64,000 nt of DNA from Robertmurraya siralis (lineage in GTDB: Bacteria; Bacillota; Bacilli; Bacillales; Cytobacillaceae). The position numbers and the translations under genes were made by a program. The DNA lies in contig NZ_SWLZ01000001.1 of NCBI RefSeq assembly GCF_005502275.1, positions 496,001 through 560,000 on the forward strand. Reading direction: 5' to 3'. This document shows, in pieces, positions 37,028 through 48,200 of the stretch. Positions within the stretch are counted from its first letter, which is position 1. Each line of letters starts with the position of its first letter. The notes beneath the pieces were generated by a model. The model was not told the DNA's origin. It made no database searches and worked only from the letters and a program-made list of their open reading frames with translations.

Positions 37028-37073
37028 GCTGTTTAATATGAAGACAATTTGTCAAGCGCATTAAACAGTTTTT
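37028..37073 (+). promoter_or_regulatory. Terminator-like hairpin in the rpsB leader
   Basis: Perfect 9-bp inverted repeat CTGTTTAAT (37029-37037) / ATTAAACAG (37060-37068), followed by TTTTTG, between the rpsB promoter and its ribosome binding site. It could be an attenuator, for example for autogenous control by S2. It is a long-loop hairpin, so terminator strength is uncertain. Confidence 0.45.
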
Positions 37074-37085
37074 GACTAAAGATGA

Positions 37086-37826
<741 letters not shown>

Positions 37827-37831
37827 TGGAA

Positions 37832-37950
37832 AAAGTGGAAGCGCCTTGCTCAGTTCTGACAAGCACAAGATGAGCCGCCAAAGAGGTTGTTCTTTAACCT
37901 CCTTGGCGGATTCACAAGTGAATTTTTAGGGACTAGGCGCTGGAACTAGA
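37832..37950. repeat. Dispersed Bacillus-type hairpin repeat, copy A
   Basis: Begins AAAGTGGAAGCGCCTTGCTCA and ends AGGCGCTGGAACTAGA, giving inverted ends AGCGCCT/AGGCGCT. The interior has a near-perfect 14-bp hairpin, 37875-37888 with 37896-37909 (one mismatch, 7-nt loop). The opening 21 bases agree with 58574-58594 except at two positions. Non-coding, inserted between rpsB and its terminator. Confidence 0.7.
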
Positions 37951-37970
37951 CATCATAGAGTTGATTCAAT

Positions 37971-38013
37971 GAAGGTGATAAGAGGGCTTTACCCTTCTTT
38001 ATCACCTTTTTTT
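37971..38013 (+). terminator. Terminator of rpsB
   Basis: AAGGTGATAA pairs with TTATCACCTT (inner part GAGGG/CCCTTC with a small bulge), followed by a run of T. Forms after the repeat element and before tsf. Confidence 0.75.
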
Positions 38014-38095
38014 GAGAAAAATGAAGGATTAAAGATTAGCTTTTGCTAGTCGAGCTAAAAATAATGATACATAGATTTAAGGAGGATAACTCATT

Positions 38096-38977
38096 ATGGC
38101 AATTACTGCACAAATGGTTAAAGAACTGCGTGAAAAAACAGGCGCAGGTATGATGGATTGTAAAAAGGCGCTTCAAGAAGTTGATGGCGATTTAGAAAAA
38201 GCAATTGACCTTTTGCGTGAAAAAGGAATTGCGAAAGCTGAGAAAAAGGGCGATCGTATTGCTGCAGAAGGTTTAACTTCAGTTAAAGTAAACGGCAATG
38301 AAGCTGTCATTCTTGAAGTAAATTCTGAAACAGATTTTGTTGCTAAAAATGAAGGATTCCAAACACTTGTACAAGAGTTAGGCGATCATCTGCTTGCGAA
38401 GAAACCAGCTAATGTCGAAGAAGCAGTTGCCCAAACGATGGATAATGGTTCTACAGTTGAAGCTCATATTAATGCGGCGATTGCTAAAATCGGTGAAAAA
38501 CTGTCATTACGACGCTTTGAAATTAAGACAAAAGGTGACAACGATGCATTTGGTGCGTATTTACACATGGGCGGACGCATCGGGGTTCTTACAGTTCTTG
38601 AAGGAACGACAGATGAAGAAGCTGCTAAAGATGTTTCCATGCATATTGCCGCTTTAAATCCAAAGTATGTTTCTCGTGATGAAGTGTCTGCAGAAGAAGT
38701 TGAACGTGAGCGTCAAGTTCTAACTCAGCAAGCTCTAAATGAAGGTAAACCTGAAAATATTGTTGCAAAAATGGTTGAGGGTCGTCTAGGCAAATATTTT
38801 GAAGACGTTTGTGTTAACGATCAAGCATTTGTTAAAAATCCTGATCAAAAAGTTGGACAATTCGTTTCAGCTAAAGGCGGTAAGATTCGTGACTTCGTTC
38901 GTTATGAAGTTGGAGAAGGTATCGAAAAACGTGAAGATAACTTCGCTGAAGAAGTAATGAGCCAAGTTAAAAAATAA
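38096..38977 (+). CDS. tsf: Elongation factor Ts
   Basis: Guanine-nucleotide exchange factor for EF-Tu. 293 residues. N-terminal UBA-like domain [26 protein letters not shown] (read in two pieces), and the conserved [11 protein letters not shown] core (about 79-89). SD AAGGAGGATAA. Terminated by the hairpin at 38994. Confidence 0.98.
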   Translation: MAITAQMVKELREKTGAGMMDCKKALQEVDGDLEKAIDLLREKGIAKAEKKGDRIAAEGLTSVKVNGNEAVILEVNSETDFVAKNEGFQTLVQELGDHLLAKKPANVEEAVAQTMDNGSTVEAHINAAIAKIGEKLSLRRFEIKTKGDNDAFGAYLHMGGRIGVLTVLEGTTDEEAAKDVSMHIAALNPKYVSRDEVSAEEVERERQVLTQQALNEGKPENIVAKMVEGRLGKYFEDVCVNDQAFVKNPDQKVGQFVSAKGGKIRDFVRYEVGEGIEKREDNFAEEVMSQVKK

Positions 38978-38993
38978 TTTGAATTTAAAACCG

Positions 38994-39022
38994 ATAGGGG
39001 ACACGTTGTGTTCCCTATTTTC
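38994..39022 (+). terminator. Terminator of tsf
   Basis: ATAGGGGACAC (38994-39004) / GTGTTCCCTAT (39008-39018), 11 bp with one G-T pair and a 3-nt loop, followed by TTTTC. Confidence 0.85.
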
Positions 39023-39095
39023 AAAAACAAACATGATGCCTTTAGTTTAAAGTAGCAATGAACAAGGGATCCGAATTATACATACGGAGGTTCTC

Positions 39096-39818
39096 ATGAG
39101 CAGTCCAAAATACAAACGAGTCGTCTTAAAATTAAGTGGTGAAGCATTAGCTGGTGAAAAAGGCTTTGGAATTAACCCAACTGTTATAAAATCGGTGGCA
39201 AATCAAGTGAAAGAATTAGCTGAACTTGGTGTTGAAGTTGCTGTTGTTGTGGGTGGAGGCAATATCTGGCGCGGAAAAATTGGTGAAGAAATGGGTATGG
39301 ATCGCGCTAATGCTGATTATATGGGGATGCTTGCGACGGTGATGAATTCACTGGCATTACAGGATAGTTTAGAACAAGTTGGAGTAGAAACGAGAGTGCA
39401 AACATCGATTGAGATGCGTCAAGTCGCAGAACCGTATATTAGACGTCGGGCCATTCGCCATCTTGAAAAGAAGCGCGTCGTCATCTTTGCTGCAGGAACT
39501 GGAAACCCGTACTTTTCTACTGATACAACAGCCGCATTGCGAGCTGCAGAAATTGAAGCAGATGTCATTTTGATGGCTAAAAATAATGTCGATGGTGTCT
39601 ACTCAGCAGATCCAAGAGTGGATGCGAATGCTAAGAAATATGATGAATTATCATATTTAGATGTGTTAAAGGAAGGTTTAGCAGTGATGGACTCTACCGC
39701 TTCATCTTTATGCATGGACAATGATATCCCGCTAATTGTATTTTCAATTATGGAAAATGGAAATATTAAAAAAGCTGTTCTTGGTGAAACGATAGGAACA
39801 ATTGTAAGGGGGAAATAA
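39096..39818 (+). CDS. pyrH: UMP kinase
   Basis: Phosphorylates UMP to UDP in pyrimidine nucleotide synthesis. 240 residues of the amino acid kinase fold. [15 protein letters not shown] near the N-terminus, [21 protein letters not shown]-type segment ([15 protein letters not shown]), and [25 protein letters not shown]. Three nucleotides before frr, so they form an operon. Confidence 0.98.
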   Translation: MSSPKYKRVVLKLSGEALAGEKGFGINPTVIKSVANQVKELAELGVEVAVVVGGGNIWRGKIGEEMGMDRANADYMGMLATVMNSLALQDSLEQVGVETRVQTSIEMRQVAEPYIRRRAIRHLEKKRVVIFAAGTGNPYFSTDTTAALRAAEIEADVILMAKNNVDGVYSADPRVDANAKKYDELSYLDVLKEGLAVMDSTASSLCMDNDIPLIVFSIMENGNIKKAVLGETIGTIVRGK

Positions 39819-39820
39819 AA

Positions 39821-40378
39821 ATGCCAAAACAAATTATAGCGAATGTAAAGGATAAAATGACAAAAGCGATTCAAGCATATACTCGTGAACTAGCAAGTAT
39901 TCGTGCAGGAAGAGCAAATGCTTCCTTGCTAGATAGAATTACTGTCGATTATTATGGCGCACCAACTCCAATTAATCAATTAGCTGGTGTATCTGTCCCA
40001 GAAGCTCGTTTATTAGTGATTCAACCATATGATAAATCAGTTTTGGGAGAAATAGAAAAAGCTATTCTAAAGTCAGATCTTGGCTTGACACCAACAAGTG
40101 ACGGGAATATCATTCGCCTTTCGATCCCACAGCTAACTGAAGAACGCCGTAAAGAGCTGGTAAAAGTGGTCAAGAAAGAAGCTGAAGAAGCGAAAATTGC
40201 TATACGTAACATTCGCCGCGATGGCAATGATGACTTAAAGAAGCTTGAAAAGAATGGTGAAATTACAGAAGATGATCAACGTGGCTATTCAGACGATATT
40301 CAAAAGCTAACAGATGAGTATATTGCTAAAGTTGATAGCCTGACAAAGGATAAAGAAAAAGAAATTTTGGAAGTATAA
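39821..40378 (+). CDS. frr: Ribosome recycling factor
   Basis: Splits post-termination ribosomes with EF-G. 185 residues. [35 protein letters not shown] and [20 protein letters not shown] (in order). SD AAGGGGGAAATAAAA overlaps the pyrH stop. Terminator at 40398. Confidence 0.98.
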   Translation: MPKQIIANVKDKMTKAIQAYTRELASIRAGRANASLLDRITVDYYGAPTPINQLAGVSVPEARLLVIQPYDKSVLGEIEKAILKSDLGLTPTSDGNIIRLSIPQLTEERRKELVKVVKKEAEEAKIAIRNIRRDGNDDLKKLEKNGEITEDDQRGYSDDIQKLTDEYIAKVDSLTKDKEKEILEV

Positions 40379-40397
40379 AGATAACTTTATCAGTTAT

Positions 40398-40426
40398 ACC
40401 CTCTAATTATAGGGGGTTTTTATTTT
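40398..40426 (+). terminator. Terminator after frr
   Basis: ACCCTCTA (40398-40405), 4-nt loop ATTA, TAGGGGGT (40410-40417, one T-G pair), then TTTTTATTTT. Confidence 0.85.
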
Positions 40427-40548
40427 ACAAAAGTGAATGGAAAGGGTAGGATATTGGGAGGTTAGGGTAATTTTGAAATAGAAATTTTTGTAGTCTTAAT
40501 TTCTCTTGCTCGTACATAATTTTTTATAGAGATATCTCACTTATTTTT

Positions 40549-40557
40549 TGTTATGAT
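40549..40557 (+). promoter_or_regulatory. Candidate extended -10 promoter for uppS
   Basis: TGT-TATGAT (40549-40557), about 107 bp before uppS and downstream of the frr terminator. No good -35 at 16-18 bp. The remainder of the 285-bp gap shows nothing else I recognise. Confidence 0.4.
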
Positions 40558-40663
40558 AGAGGCAGCTACGGAAAAAAGTGGAATATTGAATGGAAGGCTC
40601 ATTTTTTCGTCGTGCTAAACTTAAGTATTCGGGAAAAAATGATCCCTCTGGAGGAGCGGAATC

Positions 40664-41440
40664 ATGTTAGATAAATTAAAGTCATGGAAAAATAACAAAA
40701 ACTCTCCCATTCTCCGGGAACAAATAGAATTTTTAAAAAAGCAACCTATTCCAGAACATGTGGCGATTATTATGGATGGAAATGGTAGATGGGCAAGGAA
40801 AAGGGCTCTCCCACGAGTTGCAGGACATCATGAAGGGATGAAAGGTGTCCAAAAGATCACGAAGCTGGCGAATGAACTAGGAGTAAAAACGCTTACTTTA
40901 TATGCCTTTTCAACTGAGAATTGGAAACGTCCCAAAATGGAAGTAGATTATTTAATGAAACTGCCTGAAGAATTTCTTGGAACCTTTTTACCAGAGCTTG
41001 TTGAAGAAAACGTCCGTGTCGAAATGATTGGTTATAAAGAAAGCTTACCTTCACATACGATTGGAGCTATCGAGCATGCAATGGACAAAACGAGGGATAA
41101 TGATGGTCTTGTCTTAAATTTTGCCCTTAATTACGGAAGTAGAAGTGAGATTGTGGACGCTGTAAAGCGTGTCTTAGAAGATTATAAAAGTGGTATAATA
41201 AAGGAAGATATGATCGATGAAGAGGCTTTTTCCTCTTATTTAATGACAAACAAACTAAGTGATCCGGATCTTTTGATCAGAACAAGTGGAGAAATTCGTT
41301 TAAGCAACTTCATGTTATGGCAGCTTGCTTATACGGAATTTTGGTTTACTGATGTGCTATGGCCTGATTTTAATGAGCAGCATTTCATTGAGGCTGTAGA
41401 AGCATACCAAAATCGGCAACGGCGTTTTGGTGGAGTATAA
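40664..41440 (+). CDS. uppS: Undecaprenyl diphosphate synthase
   Basis: cis-Prenyltransferase that makes the C55 lipid carrier of cell wall synthesis. 258 residues. VAIIMDGNGRWARKR with the catalytic Asp (about residue 36), GHHEGMK, TLYAFSTENWKRP, DLLIRTSGEIRLSNFMLWQ. SD TGGAGGAGCGG. cdsA follows 21 bp later. Confidence 0.97.
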   Translation: MLDKLKSWKNNKNSPILREQIEFLKKQPIPEHVAIIMDGNGRWARKRALPRVAGHHEGMKGVQKITKLANELGVKTLTLYAFSTENWKRPKMEVDYLMKLPEEFLGTFLPELVEENVRVEMIGYKESLPSHTIGAIEHAMDKTRDNDGLVLNFALNYGSRSEIVDAVKRVLEDYKSGIIKEDMIDEEAFSSYLMTNKLSDPDLLIRTSGEIRLSNFMLWQLAYTEFWFTDVLWPDFNEQHFIEAVEAYQNRQRRFGGV

Positions 41441-41461
41441 TAAAGGTGTTGAATATATTAG

Positions 41462-42253
41462 ATGAAGCAAAGAATTATTACAGCAATTATCGCAGCAGCA
41501 ATTTTTCTACCGATTGTTATAATAGGCGGAGTTCCCCTGATTTTGCTCGCCTATTTATTAGCGTCTATCGCTCTTTATGAATTATTAAAGATGCGGAAAT
41601 TAAAGCTATTTTCAGTACCGGGCTTGATATCGCTAATTGTACTGTGGATTTTTTTATTACCGAATCAATTACAGGAGATTCTAATCGTCCTCAAATATTC
41701 AAAGGTAGAGGTTGCGTTGTTAGCCATTCTGCTATTTTTAACCTATACAGTGGCTACGAAAAACAAATTTACCTTTGACGATGTTGCTTTCTCAATTATG
41801 TCGATCATTTACATCGGCATGGGTTTTTTATATTTTATCGAAATAAGGGAAGCTGGTGGATTAATTTACATTTTTTACTCCCTCTTTATTATTTGGGCAA
41901 CAGATTCAGGAGCGTACTTTATAGGCCGCGCAGTTGGAAAGAGAAAGCTATGGCCGGAAATTAGCCCTAATAAAACAGTGGAAGGTTTCTTTGGCGGAAT
42001 CTTCTGTGCGGTAATTGTATCTGTACTGTTTGTCCTTTTTTCAGATATAGACGCCTCTTTTTTGGAATTAGGAATCATTACCATTTTTCTTTCCATATTT
42101 GGACAGGTGGGTGATTTAGTTGAATCTGCTTTAAAAAGGCATTATCATGTCAAAGACTCTGGGAGATTACTACCAGGTCATGGAGGGATACTAGATCGCT
42201 TTGATAGCTTATTATTTGTGTGGCCACTGCTGTATTTCTTCCATTTAATTTAG
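41462..42253 (+). CDS. cdsA: Phosphatidate cytidylyltransferase
   Basis: Makes CDP-diacylglycerol, the branch point of phospholipid synthesis. 263 residues with about seven membrane helices. Family signature near the C-terminus: WATDSGAYFIGRAVGKRKLWPEISPNKTVEG (in pieces) and KRHYHVKDSGRLLPGHGGILDR with DSLLF. Confidence 0.97.
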   Translation: MKQRIITAIIAAAIFLPIVIIGGVPLILLAYLLASIALYELLKMRKLKLFSVPGLISLIVLWIFLLPNQLQEILIVLKYSKVEVALLAILLFLTYTVATKNKFTFDDVAFSIMSIIYIGMGFLYFIEIREAGGLIYIFYSLFIIWATDSGAYFIGRAVGKRKLWPEISPNKTVEGFFGGIFCAVIVSVLFVLFSDIDASFLELGIITIFLSIFGQVGDLVESALKRHYHVKDSGRLLPGHGGILDRFDSLLFVWPLLYFFHLI

Positions 42254-42298
42254 ATGGAAGGCTCATGGTAAGTGCTTTTATGATCAGGAGTGAAATCG

Positions 42299-43444
42299 TT
42301 GAAATATATTAGTTTATTAGGGGCAACTGGTTCGATCGGAACGCAAACGCTGAATATAATTAAAGAACATGCAAATGAATTTCAATTAGCTGCAATGACT
42401 GTTGGCCGTAATATTACACTTGCTAGGAAAATCATTGCTGAATTTAAACCGGAATTAGTGTCTGTTGCCGACAAGGAAGATATGGATAATTTAAAGCTAG
42501 AGTTTCCGAATGTGAAATTTACTTTTGGCAACGATGGTTTAGTAGAAGCTGCTGTATATGTTAAGTCAACTATTCTTGTCAATGCTGTTATCGGTAGTGT
42601 AGGATTATATCCAACACTGGAAGCGATTCGAGCTGGAAAAACGATTTGTATTGCAAATAAAGAGACGTTAGTGACGGCAGGGCATCTTGTGATGAACGCA
42701 GCAAGGGAGTTTGACGTCCCTATCCTGCCTGTAGACAGTGAGCATTCAGCAATTTTTCAAGCGTTACAGGGTGAGAAAGAGAAAAATATTGAAAAGCTAA
42801 TCTTAACTGCTTCAGGAGGAAGCTTTAGGGATAAAAGCAGGGATGAATTACAAAATGTCACTGTTTCAGAGGCATTGAGTCATCCGAACTGGTCCATGGG
42901 TGCAAAGATTACGATTGATTCGGCAACGATGATGAACAAGGGCTTAGAAGTAATTGAAGCACATTGGCTCTTCGACATTCCATATGAAAAAATTGATGTG
43001 TTGCTCCATAAAGAGAGTATTATCCATTCCATGGTTGAATTTCATGACAGTAGCGTGATTGCACAGCTAGGAACACCAGACATGAGAGTTCCGATCCAAT
43101 ATGCGCTAACCTATCCCGATAGACTGCCTTTAAGTACGGCGAATAGGTTGAATTTAGCTGAAATTGGCCGTTTGCATTTTAACCATATGGATTTTAATCG
43201 ATTTAAATGCTTGCAATTTGCTTTTGATGCAGGCAAGGCAGGTGGGACTTTGCCAACGGTGTTAAATGCTGCCAATGAAGCAGCTGTCGAAGCGTTTCTC
43301 AACGGTAAAATTACGTTTCTGCAGATCGAGGAACTAATTGAAAAGTCGCTAATTGCACATGACTCCATTAAAGATCCAGATCTTTCCCTTATTCAAGAAG
43401 TTGATCAGGAAACTAGAGCATTCGTTTACTCACTTCTAAAATAA
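42299..43444 (+). CDS. dxr: 1-deoxy-D-xylulose 5-phosphate reductoisomerase
   Basis: Second step of the MEP isoprenoid pathway; supplies isopentenyl diphosphate also used by UppS upstream. 381 residues. NADPH-binding [13 protein letters not shown], metal and substrate motifs [13 protein letters not shown] and [10 protein letters not shown]-type segment ([20 protein letters not shown]). TTG at 42299 is 8 nt after AGGAG; the GTG at 42290 lies within that SD. A 174-bp gap without recognisable signal precedes rasP. Confidence 0.97.
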   Translation: MKYISLLGATGSIGTQTLNIIKEHANEFQLAAMTVGRNITLARKIIAEFKPELVSVADKEDMDNLKLEFPNVKFTFGNDGLVEAAVYVKSTILVNAVIGSVGLYPTLEAIRAGKTICIANKETLVTAGHLVMNAAREFDVPILPVDSEHSAIFQALQGEKEKNIEKLILTASGGSFRDKSRDELQNVTVSEALSHPNWSMGAKITIDSATMMNKGLEVIEAHWLFDIPYEKIDVLLHKESIIHSMVEFHDSSVIAQLGTPDMRVPIQYALTYPDRLPLSTANRLNLAEIGRLHFNHMDFNRFKCLQFAFDAGKAGGTLPTVLNAANEAAVEAFLNGKITFLQIEELIEKSLIAHDSIKDPDLSLIQEVDQETRAFVYSLLK

Positions 43445-43618
43445 AGGCGATGTTATTTGACATTTATCATTTTGGCTCATTGCGGTGATTGGTGGGGGAT
43501 GAACAAGGTAGCTTCTCTTTAATCAATTCAAGACAATGAAACTGGGGAAACGCTAAGTTCCCTATAAAATGAGACAAAAAGCGTATTTAACGTAGCCTAA
43601 ATAAAAGGTGGTTATATT

Positions 43619-44881
43619 TTGAGTACAGTTATAGCCTTTATTATTATTTTCGGGGCGTTAGTATTTTTTCATGAATTAGGACATTTAATCTTTGCAAAAA
43701 GGGCGGGAATTCTCTGTCGTGAATTTGCGATAGGGATGGGACCGAAGCTCCTTTCATTTACAAAGAATGACACGGTTTATACGATTCGCCTTCTCCCGAT
43801 TGGTGGCTATGTACGCATGGCCGGTGAAGATCCTGAAATGGTCGAGATCAAGCCTGGATACCGTGTTGGTCTGTTGTTTGATAAAAATGATGAAGTATCT
43901 AAAATTGTACTTAATAATAAGGAAAAATACCCTGATATTCGCGTGATTGAGGTTGAGCATGCTGATGTTGAACATGAGTTAATGATAAAAGGTTATGAAG
44001 AGGGCGATGATGATCGTCTGCAAACCTTTCGAGTCAGCAGAAAAGCAAATTTTGTTGAAAATGGAAAAGAAACTTTAATTGCACCTTATGATCGTCAATT
44101 TGCTTCAAAAACACTCGGTCAAAGAACGATGGCTATTTTTGCAGGTCCATTGATGAACTTCGTGTTAGCCTTTGTCGTCTTTGTGATCATCGCTTTAATT
44201 CAAGGAATGCCAACACACGAACCGATGCTTGGCAAATTAACTCCTGATGGAGCTGCTTTAGAAGCAGGTCTTAAGGAAGGCGATATTATCCATACAGTCG
44301 ATGGGGCTGAAATATCCACATGGGAAGATGTGGTGGAAGTTATCCAGAAGAATCCCGAAAAGGAATTGGAATTCTTCCTGGAAAGAGATGGGCAAGATCT
44401 GACCATTCCCGTTACTCCAAAAGCACAAGAAGTAGAAGATGGGAAAACGATTGGAATTATTGGCGTCTATAGTCCAATGGAGAAATCGCCACTAAAATCG
44501 ATCACATACGGGGCAAAAGAGGTTTATATTTGGACAAAGGAGATCTTTTCCATGCTCGGTAAGCTGATAACAGGTCAATTTTCAATTGATGCTTTATCTG
44601 GTCCTGTTGGGATCTATGTTTCAACTGATACGGTGGCTAAATCCGGTGTCCTTTATTTAATGAAGTGGGCAGGAGTACTTAGCATTAATTTAGGAATTAT
44701 GAATCTTCTTCCGATTCCGGCATTAGACGGTGGGAGATTGATGTTCTTTGCTGTAGAAGGTTTAAGAGGAAAACCGGTTGACCGACAAAAAGAAGGAATG
44801 GTTCACTTTATCGGTTTTGCATTATTAATGCTTCTTATGCTCGTGGTAACGTGGAACGATATTCAAAGATTTTTCCTGTAA
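43619..44881 (+). CDS. rasP: Site-2 intramembrane metalloprotease RasP (RseP)
   Basis: Cleaves anti-sigma factors such as RsiW and other single-pass proteins within the membrane. 420 residues. Zinc site HELGH in FFHELGHLIFAKRAG (residue about 18), a PDZ domain (about 195-280), and the second catalytic motif NLLPIPALDGGRL (about 365) with the metal-binding Asp. TTG start behind AAAGGTGG. In B. subtilis proS comes next; here a terminator and polC follow. Confidence 0.97.
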   Translation: MSTVIAFIIIFGALVFFHELGHLIFAKRAGILCREFAIGMGPKLLSFTKNDTVYTIRLLPIGGYVRMAGEDPEMVEIKPGYRVGLLFDKNDEVSKIVLNNKEKYPDIRVIEVEHADVEHELMIKGYEEGDDDRLQTFRVSRKANFVENGKETLIAPYDRQFASKTLGQRTMAIFAGPLMNFVLAFVVFVIIALIQGMPTHEPMLGKLTPDGAALEAGLKEGDIIHTVDGAEISTWEDVVEVIQKNPEKELEFFLERDGQDLTIPVTPKAQEVEDGKTIGIIGVYSPMEKSPLKSITYGAKEVYIWTKEIFSMLGKLITGQFSIDALSGPVGIYVSTDTVAKSGVLYLMKWAGVLSINLGIMNLLPIPALDGGRLMFFAVEGLRGKPVDRQKEGMVHFIGFALLMLLMLVVTWNDIQRFFL

Positions 44882-44900
44882 AGTCATATAATTAAAGAAG

Positions 44901-44950
44901 CTGGTATCAAAAGGTCACCACCAACAGTGATCTTTTGATACCAGTTTTTT
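44901..44950 (+). terminator. Strong terminator after rasP
   Basis: 17-bp stem, 44901-44917 with 44928-44944 (one G-T pair), 10-nt loop, then six T residues. Confidence 0.9.
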
Positions 44951-45097
44951 ATTGCTCGGTTTCGATATAGTCTGTATTGATTTTTAGCAGGAATATTGTT
45001 TAACAAAACTATTTAACAAAATATCGATTTCGAATCTTGAGTCCATGAGTCGATTTAAGTTAAGGCAAGCAACGAAAACCTAAAAATTTCAGGGTGC

Positions 45098-45171
45098 GCA
45101 GGAAGGGTGCATTCTTGCGGGAGTCACTTATTTTTATATAGATTTCACCTTTGCATCCTTTAGGTGTTTTT
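45098..45171 (+). promoter_or_regulatory. Structured segment between rasP and polC
   Basis: CGCAGGAA (45098-45105) / TTCTTGCG (45113-45120) forms a hairpin whose loop GGGTGCA (45106-45112) can pair with TGCATCC (45152-45158). Downstream CACCT (45146-45150) / AGGTG (45162-45166) plus TTTTT forms a weak terminator that would exclude that pairing. This resembles an antitermination leader, and proS is missing here, so it may be a leftover leader. No dedicated promoter is clear. Confidence 0.35.
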
Positions 45172-45192
45172 CGATTCATCTTTGATCATATA

Positions 45193-45201
45193 TGTTATAA
45201 T
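45193..45201 (+). promoter_or_regulatory. Extended -10 promoter for polC
   Basis: TGT-TATAAT (45193-45201), a perfect -10 with the TGn extension, 37 bp before the start codon. No convincing -35. Confidence 0.55.
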
Positions 45202-45238
45202 AAATTTTTGATAGATTATCGTGGAAGGGGAGAGAGTG

Positions 45239-48200
45239 ATGAGTGGAGCGTCTGATAAAAGAGAAGCATTCCAACACTTGCTCCAACAATTGCAATTAAC
45301 GGATGATCAAATGGTCACCCATTTTGAACAAGCCGAGATTGATAAAGTGATTGTTGAAAGGCAGGCAAGAAAATGGCATTTTCATTTTATATTTGAAAAT
45401 ATTTTACCATATAATGTTTATCAAAAATTTACTTCTCAATTAGAGAAAGCATTCTCCCATATCGCTACTGTATATCATTCCATTAAGGTTAAAAATGATG
45501 AAGCAACAGAGCAGTTAATCGTCGAATACTGGAATTCTTGTGTACTCCAGCTCGAGGGAATTGCTCCCCCATTGTTGAAATTGCTTAACGAACAAATACC
45601 GCATGTAGTTGGAAACAAATTGCTCATAAAAGTAAATAATGATATGGAAGGCTTAACCATTAAGAAAAAATATAGCGAGATGATTCAGGAAGCTTATCGG
45701 CAACTGGGCTTTCCTGTATTTGTTATAGAAACAGAGATCAATGAGCAATCTTCGAACGAGCAATATGAACAATTTTTAGAAGCGAAGAAAAAGGAAGATC
45801 AAGAGCGAGGAATGCAAGCTCTAATGGAAATGGAAAAACAGGAAGCGGAAAAAGAAGCTGGTGTTGAAGTTCCTTCCGGTCCATTAACAATCGGCTTAAC
45901 CATTAAAGATGACGCCGATTTTCGCAAGTTAATTGATATCGTTGATGAAGAACGCCGTATTGCGATTGAAGGCTATATTTTTGCTGCGGAGACAAGAGAA
46001 CTTCGCAGTGGCAGGACATTGTTGACGTTTAAGGTTACCGATTACACCAGTTCAATAATGGTAAAGATGTTTTCCCGAGATAAGGAAGATGCCGCCTTAT
46101 TTGAACGAGTGCAAAAAGGAATGTGGGTAAAGGTTCGGGGAAGCATTCAAAACGATACATTCGTCCGTGATTTAGTTATGATCGGAAATGATATTAATGA
46201 AATAAAACCAGTGGAAAGACAGGACACTGCTCGAGAAGGGGAAAAAAGAGTAGAGCTCCATCTACATACACCGATGAGTCAAATGGATGCAGTGAGTTCA
46301 GTTGGCAGTTTGATCGCTCAGGCGAAAAAATGGGGCCATAAAGCAATAGCCGTTACCGATCATGCGGTTGCTCAATCTTTCCCAGAAGCGTTCAGTGCAG
46401 GGAAAAAAAATGATATAAAAATCTTATACGGGGTTGAAGCGAACCTCGTTGATGATGGTGTTCCAATAGCCTATAATGATGCTCATCGCCTCCTTTCTGA
46501 AGACACTTATGTGGTGTTTGACGTAGAGACGACCGGTTTATCTGCGGTATATGATACGATTATTGAATTGGCTGCAGTTAAGATTAAAGACGGAGAAATT
46601 GTCGATCGTTTTGAAGCCTTCGCCAATCCTCACCATCCATTATCTGCAACAACAATTGACTTAACGGGAATTACAGATGAGATGGTGAAGGATGCTCCTG
46701 AGGTTGAAGAAGTATTAAGAGATTTCCATAAATGGGTTGATGATGCTGTCCTAGTTGCCCACAACGCTTCCTTCGATATGGGCTTCCTTAATGTCGGCTA
46801 CAAAAAAAGCGGGTTGGAGAAGGCGACAAATCCTGTTATTGATACATTAGAATTAGCCCGCTTTCTGTACCCAGAAATGAAGAACCATCGGTTAAACACA
46901 TTGGCAAAAAAGTTTAATGTGGAACTTACCCAACACCACCGCGCCATCTATGATGCAGAAGCAACTGGATATTTACTGCTCATTATGCTTAAAGAAGCTC
47001 TTGAAAAGGGAATTACGTATCATGATCAGCTTAATGACAATATGGGGAAAGGAAATGCGTATCAAAGGGCTCGTCCTTTTCACTGTACTTTATTAGCTCA
47101 AAATGATGTTGGCTTGAAAAATCTTTTCAAGTTGATCTCAATTGCTCATATTGAATATTTCTATCGTGTTCCGCGAATTCCTAGGTCGGTACTGCAAAAG
47201 TATCGGGAGGGAATTTTAGTAGGTTCCGGCTGTGATAAAGGTGAAGTGTTCGAAGGGATGATGCAAAAGGCGGCTGAAGAAGTGGAAGAAACTGCCCGTT
47301 TCTACGACTATATTGAAGTGCATCCAAAAGAAGTCTATGCTCATTTGCTTGAATTAGAGCTAGTTCAAGATGAAAATAAGCTAGAGGATATTATTAAAAA
47401 GCTTGTAATGCTTGGGGAGAAGCTAGAGATTCCTGTTGTTGCTACGGGAAATGTTCACTACTTAAATCCAAACGATAAGATCTATCGTAAAATCCTTGTG
47501 AATTCACAGGGGGGAGCTAATCCTTTAAATAGGCATCAGCTTCCAGACGTACACTTCAGAACAACGAATGAAATGTTGGATGCTTTCTCATTTTTAGGGA
47601 AAGAAAAGGCGAAAGAAATCGTCGTCACCAATTCGAATAAAATTGCTGATATGATTGATGTTGTAAAACCGATAAAAGATGACCTCTATACACCGAAAAT
47701 TGAAGGTGCGGACGATGAGATCCGTTCCATGAGCTATCGTCGTGCAAAAGACATCTACGGGGAGAATCTTCCAGAAATTGTGGAGGCGCGTTTAGAAAAA
47801 GAGTTGAAGAGTATCATTGGTCACGGATTTGCGGTTATTTACTTAATCTCCCATAAGCTTGTAAAGAAATCTTTAGATGACGGCTATTTAGTGGGTTCCC
47901 GTGGTTCGGTAGGCTCATCGCTAGTGGCGACGATGACAGAAATTACAGAAGTAAACCCATTGCCACCACACTACGTCTGTCCAAGCTGTAAGCATTCGGA
48001 ATTTTTTAATGACGGTTCAGTTGGTTCTGGTTTTGACTTGCCTGATAAAGAATGTCCAAATTGCGGAGAGAAATACGTCAAAGATGGCCACGATATCCCG
48101 TTTGAAACATTTCTTGGCTTTAAAGGGGACAAGGTACCTGATATCGATTTGAACTTCTCAGGTGAATATCAGCCGCAGGCTCATAATTATACGAAAGTCC

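Noticed and set aside
45221-45238. Upstream GTG start for polC
   Set aside because: It includes the strong ribosome binding site GGAAGGGG that serves the ATG at 45239.
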